A DNA stretch of 64,000 bases from the NCBI GenBank assembly GCA_021234155.1, contig JAJEKV010000038.1:4030847-4094846 (forward strand), in the 5' to 3' direction. This DNA is from Isoetes taiwanensis. Its lineage: Eukaryota > Streptophyta > Lycopodiopsida > Isoetales > Isoetaceae. Within the stretch, counting starts at the first letter, position 1. Each line of letters starts with the position of its first letter. Under the pieces are notes generated by a model. It saw only the letters and a program-made list of their open reading frames with translations. It ran no database searches and had not been told where the DNA came from. Position numbers and translations under genes: made by a program. Shown here piece after piece: positions 34,504 through 44,028 of this stretch.

Positions 34504-35097
34504 AGGAAAGAAATTTACTCATTCCTAGATGGCTTTATAGGTTTTAATCAAATAAGCATCAAGGAAAAGGATCAGCCAAAAACTTCATTTATCACACCTT
34601 GGGGGATATTTGCCATGAAAAGGATGCCTTTTGGATTAATGAATGCTTCTGCAACATTTCAGAGAGCCATGGATACAATTTTTAGAGAAATGCCTGCTAA
34701 CACTTTTCGTGTGTTCTTAAATGACCTCTGCTTGGGAACTTCTCTTGAAAAACATTTTGATATGCTAAGTATGTTGTTTGCCTTGTGCAGAAAAGGAGGA
34801 GTTAGTTTGAACCCAAAAAAGTGTGTTTTCCTATCTTGAAAAGGGGAACTGCTTGGACATGTAGTGTCTACAGCAGGTGTTCAAATAGCTGAAACCAAGA
34901 TTGAAGCTTTAAAAAGGTTGGCACCTCCAAAAACCCTCAAGCAAGTAAAAAGTTTCATGGGGATGACCAGCTTCTTAAGAATGTATGTCCCTCATTTTTC
35001 TCACACCATGAGCCCAATCTCTAACCTTACAAAGATTGGAAAATTTTCCAAAAGTGAGAGTAAACATATTCTAATAGATTGGAGTGAACAATGCTAA
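34504..35097 (+). pseudogene. Split Ty3 element: central and C-terminal reverse transcriptase
   Basis: The sequence resumes with RKEIYSFLDGFIGFNQISI and continues with KTSFITPWGIFAMKRMPFGL, NASATFQRAMD and RVFLNDLCLG. The catalytic Y/F-L-D-D box is FLND here (34714-34725), so one Asp is Asn. The thumb follows (LLGHVVSTAGVQI, LKQVKSFMGMTSFLRMYVPH). A TGA at about 34838 and a TAA at 35095 interrupt the frame. It is the direct continuation of the minus-strand piece ending at 25044. Confidence 0.9.
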
Positions 35098-36876
35098 GAG
35101 TCTTTTGATAAAATTATTGATGCTGTTTGTAAATCCATCCTGCTCAAGCCTCCTGATCTAGAGAAACCTTTCAAGGCTTACATTAGTGTCACTAAAAGAT
35201 CAATTGGTTTAGCATTGCTACAAGAAGATCATGTGATTGCTTTTGCAAGCAAGATGTGGTCTGACACTGAACTGAGATATCCCAGGTTGGAAAAGAGTGC
35301 AGCAGCCTTGATGTTCTTGATAGAGAGACAAGGGCACTTGCTTCAAAACAGTCAAGTTCAAGTATTTATGAGGCAGAATCCTTTATTACTTCTTTTTGCA
35401 AAGAAACAACCAAAAGCTAAACTGTGCAGGTGGGCTTGTAAGGTTCAAGCTTATGATATTGTTGTAAAAGTGGTGAAGCTGATTGAGAATCCTAGTTCTT
35501 ATCTTCCCTATGTGCTCTTTGAGCATGAAGATCAAGATGGTCTATGGAATGATGATATCATGACTAACTTGGTGTCTTTTGATGCAGAAAATATAAACTG
35601 GCAGCATGACATTAGAAATTATCTCGAGAACAATGAGTTACCTGAGAATTTGAGTAGCAGTCAAGAAAGGAGATTTAAAGACAAGTGCAAAAAGTTCAGA
35701 CTAATTGAAGGTGTTTTATGCAAAATTGATAAGGAAGGAATCTTATTGAGGTGTGTGGATGAGGAGGAAGCCAGAATGATAATTGAAGTATGTCATGAAG
35801 GAATATATGGAGGACATTTTGCAGCAGACACAACTGCAAAAAGGATCTTGAGGTCAGGATATTTTTGGCCTACTCTTTTTAAGGATTGCTACAATACTAT
35901 AAAGTGCTGTCATAAATGTCAGATTTTTGGTAGAAAAATTCTACAACCAGCAGCCCTTACTGCAATAACATCTCCTGGACCTTTCCAAACATGGGGTTTA
36001 AACTTTATAGGCCCCATAGATCCACCTTCCTCAGCTCAACACCAGTTTATATTAGTGGCCACTGATTATTTTACCAAATGGGCAGAAGCAATTCCTTTGA
36101 GAGAAGCAAATGCTCAAGCTACTGCAAGATTCCTCCATGAAAATATTTGTGCTAGATTTGGTATTCCTTTTAAAATAATCTCTGACAGGGGTAGCCAGTT
36201 TATCAATCATACAATTGCACTCTTGCTAGCCACCTTGAAAGTCAAGCACACTAAGAGTTCATCCCACTATCCTCAAGGCAATGGCCAAGCAGAATCAACC
36301 AATAAGGTTCTCAAGTCTATTCTCAAAAAAACCATCAGTGTGTCAAAAAAAGATTGGGATCTGAAGCTCCATGATGCACTTTGGGCATATAGAACTACTA
36401 TCAAAACAGCTACAAAACACACTCCTTTCAGTTTGGTGTATGGCATAGAGTCAGCATTGCCCATTGAATTAGAACTTCCATCACTTAGGCTGGCTTATCA
36501 AATAAATTTGGAAATGGATGAAGCTCTAAAGGAAAGGTTTGTGATATTGATGCAGCTTGAAGAACATAGATATGAAGAAGAAAATGCTGTCATGATAAAA
36601 AAGGCTAAAGACATTGCAGCCTTTAAAGCAGCTCATAACTTGCAGGGAGTCTTAAAAACAGGAGAGTTGGTGTTGAAATGGAACAAAGCAAGGGAAGAGA
36701 TAGCATCCAAGTTTGAGAATCTCTGGAAAGGACCTTTTGAAGTAATTGGTACAGCTGGCAAAGATTCATATTGGTTAAGAGACGTTTCTGATGGCAGAGA
36801 ATTGATGAACCCCATCAATATTGTGCACCTAAAAAGGTATTGGCAACAGCATGTTGCCCTTGCTCTGTTCAATTAA
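35098..36876 (+). CDS. Split Ty3 element: connection-type RNase H and integrase, still open
   Basis: The frame is open for about 590 codons up to TAA at 36876 (first Met at 35215). Domain one (to about 35520) has the ordinary Ty3 RNase H fold signature: KAYISVTKRSIGLALLQED, VIAFASKMWSDTELRYPRLE, QVFMRQNPLLLLFAKK. Catalytic Asp residues are missing (SVTKRS instead of a vTD-type strand; MRQN instead of TDH), so it should act only as a connection domain. Integrase follows: zinc finger H..GGH...CHKCQ at 35790-35930 and a core WGLNFIGPI, SDRGSQF, GQAESTNK. The first core Asp is Asn (36001-36003), the second Asp is at 36184-36186 and the Glu at 36292-36294, giving D-x35-E. A GPF-type C-terminal module (LWKGPFEVIG) ends near 36850. 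Because the first acidic residue is lost the enzyme is probably inactive. Confidence 0.85.
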   Translation, partial: ESFDKIIDAVCKSILLKPPDLEKPFKAYISVTKRSIGLALLQEDHVIAFASKMWSDTELRYPRLEKSAAALMFLIERQGHLLQNSQVQVFMRQNPLLLLFAKKQPKAKLCRWACKVQAYDIVVKVVKLIENPSSYLPYVLFEHEDQDGLWNDDIMTNLVSFDAENINWQHDIRNYLENNELPENLSSSQERRFKDKCKKFRLIEGVLCKIDKEGILLRCVDEEEARMIIEVCHEGIYGGHFAADTTAKRILRSGYFWPTLFKDCYNTIKCCHKCQIFGRKILQPAALTAITSPGPFQTWGLNFIGPIDPPSSAQHQFILVATDYFTKWAEAIPLREANAQATARFLHENICARFGIPFKIISDRGSQFINHTIALLLATLKVKHTKSSSHYPQGNGQAESTNKVLKSILKKTISVSKKDWDLKLHDALWAYRTTIKTATKHTPFSLVYGIESALPIELELPSLRLAYQINLEMDEALKERFVILMQLEEHRYEEENAVMIKKAKDIAAFKAAHNLQGVLKTGELVLKWNKAREEIASKFENLWKGPFEVIGTAGKDSYWLRDVSDGRELMNPINIVHLKRYWQQHVALALFN

Positions 36877-36940
36877 AATTCTTTGAAAAATGTAGGTAGG
36901 TTTAGTTAACACATCATTTAGAAAAGTAAAAAGCAGTAAA

Positions 36941-37045
36941 AGGAAGGAAGGAAGGAAGGTATTTTTATCGTCTACGGAGACCAATCGGTCTATGGGACCC
37001 AATACAAAAGCGCAGCAAGCGGATTACTACCCAGATTAAAAGGCA
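36941..37045 (-). mobile_element. 5'-truncated LINE 3' end, copy a
   Basis: On the minus strand the conserved 3' end (TTTGTATTGGGTCCCATAGA through GATAAAAATACC) is followed by a (TTCC)n tail (36941-36959). It matches copies at 50783 and 5095. Only about 100 bp of the element were copied, typical of LINE 5' truncation. It sits in the long 3' non-coding part of the split Ty3 element. Confidence 0.65.
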
Positions 37046-38086
37046 AAATACAAAAAAAATCCTAAACAAAGAAAAAACAAAATATCAAGTTAGTTCTAGT
37101 AAGTTAAGTTCTGCTTTTAAGTTTATGGTTTAGGTGCTAACTAGTTTCTAGTATTGCAAGGACAAAAAGACTGTGCAGGACATGGTCAAGTGAAGGACAG
37201 ATTAGATACAAATCATAGCTCCATGCAGATACATCTGAACATTACACTCATACATCTCTTTTATCATAATACATCTCCAGAGTTGCTGCCATTTCTCCCA
37301 CAACAACAACTGGTCTAAACTGACAAGCTTTGTCTCCACATGCAGGTGCATCCTAATTTCCACATCCATATATCACCTGATCAAGAGTTGACCTCATTAC
37401 ATCTGAAGACCTTTCACATCCTCACAAATTCCCAAGCTGCTGTCACACTTCCATCCACTAGCTCTTTTCTACTAAAGAGATTTTGCTTGATTCTCCTCTT
37501 GTCTCTTTTGAGTGACTTGAGTCAATTGTCCTTCCCTTGCTCTTCAAGTTCTTAATGCATGCTAATGAAGCATTCTCCTAGTGCCTTGCAATTCAGATCA
37601 AAGTGTAAGGATCAGTCCAAACATATGCTTAGCTCTTCCATGCTGCCATAGCATGGCAGCATTATGCCAAACTAAAAGGAAAGGCTGGTCTACCAGCCCT
37701 TTTGACTTGCTGCTTGTACTTCATGTCATAACTCCAGCTAGTTGCCAATGTGAGAATATGTTTGGCAACTCAATGAACCTACAAATGGATATGAAAGTAA
37801 CAAATATGGTGCTATGAGTATGTATATGAAGAGTGGCTTTTTTCAGATGAACCTGCATGGAAAGAAGAATGGAGAGAAGACCCCTTGAAGATCATCTCAT
37901 GGTATGTAATCACTTGTGAACTTGGCATCTTTGTGCATTTTGACCCCCTTTCCACATTCCCCATACCCTCCACCATCATAAAACACCCATTGAACTTTGA
38001 CTCCATGCACATAAATCCTTCCAAACTCAAACTTGGCTTTGAAAATTCTTTCTAGTCAAAACACACCTTCTTGACTCCGGGCAACG
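37046..38086. other. Non-coding part of the split Ty3 element, nothing recognised
   Basis: No gene or motif. Long untranslated stretches between integrase and the 3' LTR are common in Tat-lineage elements, and this fits. Confidence 0.4.
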
Positions 38087-38091
38087 AGAGC

Positions 38092-38570
38092 TGTTGGATA
38101 GGCATATTCACCCCTTATTCCTTAATCTACGCCGTACACAAAGTTCCTCATTTGTGGGGTATGGATGTATAGAATTTGTTATACTGTATAACAAGATTTG
38201 CAAAATACTATAAGATTTCAGGCAATATACTATATGGTGTTGATTTTATACGTGCAAAACTGAATTACAAGGGCTCTCGCTGCCCTACGTCACCCCTCGT
38301 GTGAATATGCACCCAAACAAAAGGGGGTTTAAGGGGGAATTTAATTTTAAGGCGTGTAATGTAATGGTTTGTGTTATAGGTTAAAAAATTTTTTGCCCCT
38401 TCGGGGCCAAAAACAAACACAAATCATTAGATTATACAGAAACAAATTGATATTATACGAGGGATTTTTATTTAAAAATATTAAGCATAATGGTCTATGT
38501 AAATTAGTTTAATGGTTGTTTTATGCTAGTTGTTACATTAGGAAAAAATTGGGCCCTTCGGGCCCTAACA
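38092..38570 (+). mobile_element. Possible solo LTR (TGTTGG...TAACA)
   Basis: The segment starts TGTTGGATAGGCATATTC and ends GGGCCCTAACA, fitting the TGTT...AACA ends of plant LTRs, and is flanked by AGAGC (38087-38091) and AAAGC (38571-38575), a near-match 5-bp duplication. It contains two GC-rich hairpins with TTC loops (GCCCC/GGGGC near 38396 and GGGCCC/GGGCCC at 38551-38565). No coding sequence. The family is unknown; a Copia-type LTR is a guess based on the TGTTGGATA start. Confidence 0.45.
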
Positions 38571-38662
38571 AAAGCAATATGTAGGCCAAGAAACACAAAC
38601 AATATATCATATTAAACAAAAGCAATATGTAGGCCAAGAAACACAAACAATATATCATATTA
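38567..38662. repeat. Perfect 48-bp tandem duplication
   Basis: Two identical copies of the unit starting AACAAAAGCAATATGTAGGC and ending in ATATATCATATT, period 48. The lack of any difference suggests a very recent slippage or repair event beside the putative solo LTR. Confidence 0.9.
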
Positions 38663-41600
38663 TGATAAAATAAGTGTCACTATTAGCTAGAAAGTAGACA
38701 AGAAAAAATATCTTTGAGATGAGAAGCAACTAGAAACAAAGGCAACTTTAGTGATGTCCCATTGTTCCAACTTGCCTATCTGTGATTGCTGCTTGAGATG
38801 TTGCAGATGCCATAATTTATACTGCAAAGGGTTCATATCACAATAAAGAGGACATGGCGTAGGTGCCAGATGATGAGCAGGAAGTTAGTAGCATGAGCAT
38901 CTGTAGCATCGTCAGCATGTCTGCACCTCTCCAGCATCGCCAATATATTTGCTTCTCATAGAGACATGAAGAAATGCAAAAAATCGAACATTAAAAGCTT
39001 CATATCTGGACTTTAGAAGGCAGGCCACAATTTCCTGCACAAAGATGAAGATGATATTACAATAACATGATGGAAAAAAATGGAATTTCTTCGATATGGT
39101 AGCATGACTAAAAAAAAGCTTATCGCAGGTGTATGTGAATGATGAAGCATTATTCTTAACATTGGAGCTGTGAGAATCTTAAAACAACCAAAAAACAAAA
39201 AACCAAAAAACAAAAAACAAAACCAAAAAACAAAACCAAGGACATACAGGATCCACTATTTGCTGCATGTAATGTATTTTTCCAGCTGCTACATGAATGC
39301 TTAACCTGATAATGATGATATTGGATGGAAGATACATTGACGACATGACCTAGATATGTGACAAAGACAAGGACATATTTTCACAGACAAGGAAAAGATG
39401 CAGGGATTTATCAACAAGTCCATTTCTTACATATTCTGTCAAGTCTAGGTATGGACTTGAACTTCCTAGCAGATTGTAAAGGAATGAGTTTTGTAAATTG
39501 ATCACGATCAGTGCAAAGAGCTAAAGAAACTTGGAGAAATGCAGACTTGAATTCAGGAGTTTGTAGCTTCCAAGGCATCTAGGATAGCATAGAATAGTAA
39601 AAGAAGGTATGACAAACATTTCACATTGAATCTCTGTTTTGGGGCAAAATATTTTCTGGAGTAAAGAGATCTGCAGGATATAAAAAGAGGTAGGTACTAC
39701 TTATCGGCACTACCGGATGCTGCTAGTGGAGTATTATCTACAAATGGCAATCAAAGATTACTGCTTTAGTTGCAGCACACAGATCTTTCTTTGATTAAAT
39801 ACTAAAGTATCTTGATGCGCTTTGGTGTTGCCTGTTGCCACTAGCGGATGTCGAATCGAAACCCTGGAACCATAATCGTGGAAAAAAGCAATATAAACAT
39901 GTAGCATAATAATCTGCTTCGGTTTGCCTTTTCTCACGAACACAAAAGCATCTTGTAGCACATAGGAATTGAATCTAAGTTGAAGGCCCACCGAATACCT
40001 GAATTGCTTGTAGGAGCCGATTCGCGGCAAACCGAATTTGTTGAATTGGTTCGGAGGGAGTCCGGGAATTTCAGGGTCGCCTTCCATGGAAAAAAAAACC
40101 GCATGAAAACCGCCTTGCCCTCAAGAATGAAAATGAAAGCGAGATGTCAAGACGTAATAAACGAGAACAGTTCAATGCATTGTTCGGGCCCGTAAAACGG
40201 CGGATGTGGAGCTAAATAATGCCGCCGGGAATACGCATAAAATGAAAAGGTCAAGAATCTTGGTCGCCAAACTTGGGATAATGAAGAAAACAAGAAAAGC
40301 AAAATGGTGGCATTGATAGAAGAGATGATAAGTCAAGGCATTGCCAAATGGTGCAAAGGTTGATAGAACCCATGTGAGTTCATGAGTAAAAGAAAAAGAA
40401 AACGCCGGGTTTAGATGCTGAGAAACGAAAGTGAACGGGTACACCCATACCGAAAAACTTGAAAGAAATGCTTTGGCGCTCGGAATGCCATGGAAACTTT
40501 CAATAGTATGGCACAAATCAAGCAAGCATCCTACCGTATCATCCCCTCAAGACTAAAGCCCTCGCTTCCACTCCAAATCTGTTTCCACTCTAATCACAAG
40601 AACATTACTTTTTTGAAAGAATGCGCTTGCATGTTCAGCCCCTAAATAAAAAGAGGGCTTTTGTTGTGAGCCCTTGGATGTTGGACCATTAAAAAAAAAA
40701 GCTAAATCAACGACTAAGAAATGGTGCACTCTAGATGTACGCATTAGTACATCCATTCGAATACGCCATGAAATCTTAGGAAAACCTTTGTGAAAAGCGT
40801 ACAAAAACACAAAAAAAACCCCCTGTCATTATGCTACATATTGAAATATTCATTTGCTACACACCATTCACACCTCTTTATCACCACCCGTAAGCTTAAA
40901 ATTCCACTTGACTTGGTCATATTCGTGGTCAAAAGTCAACATTTCATGCAACTTGATCAAAGAAAAAAGAAAAATTGCAAAAACCCCTAAGGGAAATGTT
41001 CAAAACTCAAGTGTGCCCTAGGGAATGCCTAAAAGTTGCATTTCAAAAATTGGCTTATGAAAAATGCATTTTATATGCCAAGTCACCATACACATCATCA
41101 TTCTAACCATGCCATGTCATACTTCCATTTCCATGTTCAAAATCTAAGTCTATCTCAAAGCATCAAACTAGCACCCATAAGATGACACATCACTTTGCCA
41201 CATCATCATTGCCACCCCATCACTATCCACTTGTCACACACATCATCCACATCATTTACAATGTTTGACTAGAAAGAATTTTCCAAGCTCAAGTTGGCTG
41301 ACACGTCATCATCACCAATTGCCATGTCACACTCACCTAGCCTTGTCATCATTTCCACATGCCATATCACTCATTCCTTAAGCTTTTTTGGCCAAAGTAA
41401 AAAATGCCCCATTGCAAGAAAAGATTCCATAATCTTCTAGAGTGCAAAAAAAGATTCCCATAGGAAAAAAAAATTGAAAAAAGGTTTTATTTTGAGCCTT
41501 ATATTTGCTTCCTAAGGAATCGTGCCATAGACCTTGGGGTATAAAAATTTTCCTATCTCCCCCGTCTATTTTCTTCCCCACCAATCCCCCCATGCCATGT

Positions 41601-41910
41601 GGAACATCCGGGCGTGTGGGGCGGTTGAGGTGCCGAATCCCACGTGGATATTGCACGTTTAAATATCAGATTTATTTCTTGTTATATACCTTGGGCTGCC
41701 GAGCAGAAAAACGCCTGTGGGATATTTCGCCTATGTTTTCACGAACCCTAAAATCTGGAACCGCCAGGATCTGCCTAATCTGGCCTAACTAATTGTTCAA
41801 TCATGACTCAAACCTGCCAGATTACCATGTTTGATGCCAAGAATGCCAAGTACCAGCTAAAAGACAAAGAATTAATGGGAATTGATCAAGAAAACAAAAC
41901 AGAGCATCTA
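38663..41910. other. Long non-coding stretch, nothing recognised
   Basis: Open frames here (39758-40087 minus, 40172-40525 minus and others) have no recognisable motif. At 41080-41370 the sequence is locally rich in CATCA/CCATGTCA words, a low-complexity spacer. It lies between integrase and the 3' LTR of the split Ty3 element and may be its 3' non-coding region plus later insertions. Confidence 0.4.
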
Positions 41911-41927
41911 CAAAAGGGGGCTTTTGA
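41911..41927 (+). other. Candidate polypurine tract of the split Ty3 element
   Basis: CAAAAGGGGGCTTTTG contains an A4G5 run of the kind that primes plus-strand synthesis just upstream of a 3' LTR. It lies ~165 bp before the point where LTR homology to the other copy starts. The 3' LTR may therefore really start near 41925 and the 5' copy may have lost its first ~165 bp. Confidence 0.4.
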
Positions 41928-42090
41928 ACAGAAAGAAGATTCGAGGGCTTTGAGGCAGAGAAGCGATTCCTGGCTTTGAAGAAGGACCGGCTTGATCATC
42001 CTGAGCTTGATTCCGACCTCCAAAGGTTATTTACAATTTGGATTATTGACTAAATTTTCCAGATTGATTGAATGTTCACCTATTTGATCC

Positions 42091-42977
42091 TGTGCTCAAG
42101 ACCCTGAGCTTGGAATTTACGTTGTTATCTTTTGAGTATTTGAATCAATTGAAAATACGACCCTTGTTGTGAAGTATTCATCTCACTTTGAATTATATTC
42201 CCAAAAAAAGTAGCAGTTATTAGAATTTTTCTGCGGTATTTCATTCCAGTAGCCAAATATTATCAGTATGTCAGGTTAATATAAGGCAGAAACAATCATG
42301 TTGCCAATCCAAAACATCAATGCAAGATTGAGTCAGCAAATCTGAACCTGCTCTAGCAGAAATTTGCATTGGGCATTTGAGCATAGCATAGCAATTCTGA
42401 GGGCATTAGTATTGCTAAGTGGTGCATGTAAACATGGAAGCATTAGGCTAAGTGTGTATTCCTCCCCTAAAAAGTAATCTGCTCAGAATTATTTTTCCTC
42501 CACAGCATCCAGCAAAAAACATCAAAAAGAAAAGATTTAGAGTTTCATTTGCAAAAAGAGATCTTGGCCTCTGGTGTGCAGACTTTTCCAAGAGGGGTGA
42601 AGTTTACAAAACAAGAAAATTCATTGCCAACATCGAGATCATAAATCAAGCTCTCTGCCAGGGATATTGACCAAACATTGACTGGGTCAGAAGCTGAAAT
42701 TTGGCCTATCTAATCCTTTCAGATTTGACTTGACTTTTGTAGCCTGACAGATATAGGTTTTGAGCATCTTTGAGGATGAAAATTATGTTTAAAACTTCAA
42801 TGGTGTGCATGCTGCAGACATTCTTGTGAAGCAGACTTTTTAGCCTTCAGGGAAAGTTGTTCCCAGCAATCTTTTGGGCATTATTTCGGGAATCTTTACA
42901 CTCAGAGTGATTTCCTCAAGCAACCTGGAGGTTCTAAACCACTGAGGTTGAAGGTTTTGCCAGGAACACCTTCAACA
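42091..42977 (+). repeat. 3' LTR of the split Ty3 element
   Basis: This interval is homologous to the minus strand of 27498-28390, including the identical-looking core around GGCTAAGTGTGTATTCCTCC and the ...CACCTTCAACA end. It is in plus orientation, while its partner is in minus orientation. This is the strongest single proof of the inversion. The first clear homology is near 42097. No exact 5-bp target duplication can be read because the partner's outer edge is disturbed. Confidence 0.85.
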
Positions 42978-43076
42978 CTTATCAAACAATATGAGAAACA
43001 GTTACAACAGGGAGAGTAGAGCTCCGTTGTAATACAAGAGCCCTACTTGTCGCGTATGAATATACCCTAATACTGA
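42978..43076 (-). other. LTR-like scrap next to the 3' LTR
   Basis: On the minus strand GGGTATATTCATACGCGAC, GGGCTCTTGTATTACAACGG and CTGTTGTAACTGTTTCTC have the look of the transcribed end of a plant Copia-type LTR, and distantly resemble the complement of 38262-38325. Too short for a firm call. Confidence 0.3.
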
Positions 43077-43770
43077 TTACAAGACATACAGAATAGTTTT
43101 CAGTGCCTTTGCCAGGTCATCAATGTCGAATGGTGAACCTGGAAAATTATTGAACTTCAGAGTGCTGAAGAAGTTTCTGATTATATCCTTTCTGAGAAAT
43201 CCGTTGCTACTAAATGCATAAATCAGCTCTGCCAAATCTTCAACAACTTTCTCAATATTGGAGCGTGCATATATATATGGGAATGCCTGAGAAATAATAA
43301 TCTTGCATGCTTGCCCATAAGGTTTGCACCCACTAGCCTTAATAAATTTGTTAGTCTTGAATTTTAGATACCTTCTCTTGTCAAACATGTAAAATTGGAA
43401 CAAGCCAATTTTGGGATCCAATATGTGCATTATAATATTTAAGAAATTTATCGGGTAACCCAGATCAGAATTAACTCTGTAAACAGTTGCATTTTTTATT
43501 CCAAGATGTGCCATGTTGTAAATGGTGATGTCTGACTGTTCTGCAAAGAATTCTTTTAAATCTCCACCATTCAAGATGCTCAAATCATCAATAAATCTTG
43601 AAGCATACTGAAATCTGGGAATGTCATTTGTTCTTTCATATGGGCAAATTTGAGTATAAACTTGAGTTCATACCAAGCTAAATATAAATTGCACCATGTT
43701 GGGCTGCTCGAAAAGCCCTTGGGATCCCTTTTCTTTGCCTCCATATTTGATTGCCCATCTACAGGTAACA
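43077..43770 (-). pseudogene. Reverse transcriptase remnant with FIDD motif (Penelope-like/rvt-like)
   Basis: Reading leftward from about 43765: an acceptor-like CCTGTAG is followed by RDPKGFSSSPTWCNLYLAWY, which fits RT motif B (G..(S/T)SP..aNLYL..yE). After one frameshift near 43622 comes RFQYASRFIDDLSILN, the catalytic motif C with FIDD at 43584-43595. Then come PINFLNIIMHI (motif D-like), LFQFYMFDKRRYLKF (motif E; compare lYdKR) and ACKIIISQAFPYIYARSN, LAELIYAFSSNGF, ending at a stop at 43077. The FDKR, SQ..pYi.arSn and l...GF series recalls Penelope-like elements and related domesticated RTs rather than Ty3, LINE or Copia. Motif A was not found. Family assignment is by motif pattern only. 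Confidence 0.55.
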
Positions 43771-44028
43771 ATGGCATAAAAGCCAATCATTATGTATTAT
43801 GGTTGCATAAATTCATGTTCAGAGGTGAACATGACAGAGGAACTATTATAGTTCATATGTGACCCTGAGGTCTCATTGAATAAAACTTTTTTTCTATTAC
43901 ATATTTGCCAATGGAAAAGTCTTCTCATGAAAAACCCTTGGCAAATGGTTAGGTTTAAGGGGTGAAAGGCCATATACAGATAATGAAAAATTATTTAATA
44001 TGAAATAAGTAAATGAAAATAAACTAAC

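Larger units (their letters stand above)
33244..34507 (+). repeat. 1.23-kb segment bounded by 38-bp perfect direct repeats
   Basis: The 38-bp string starting ATCGGCCAACTAGTTG and ending CCATCCTAGGA occurs at 33244-33281 and again at 34470-34507, where it abuts the resumption of the RT gene (AGGAAAGAA). Inside are the 12-bp-arm palindrome at 33288, a TATA-like CCTATTTATACC at about 33350, homology to the left arm at 24820-24968, and the hairpin array. The layout suggests an LTR or terminal domain of an element inserted into RT. Confidence 0.6.

Noticed and set aside
41080-41370. CATCA/CCATGTCA-rich stretch as a regulatory array
   Set aside because: No fixed period or consistent spacing; it looks like low-complexity spacer.
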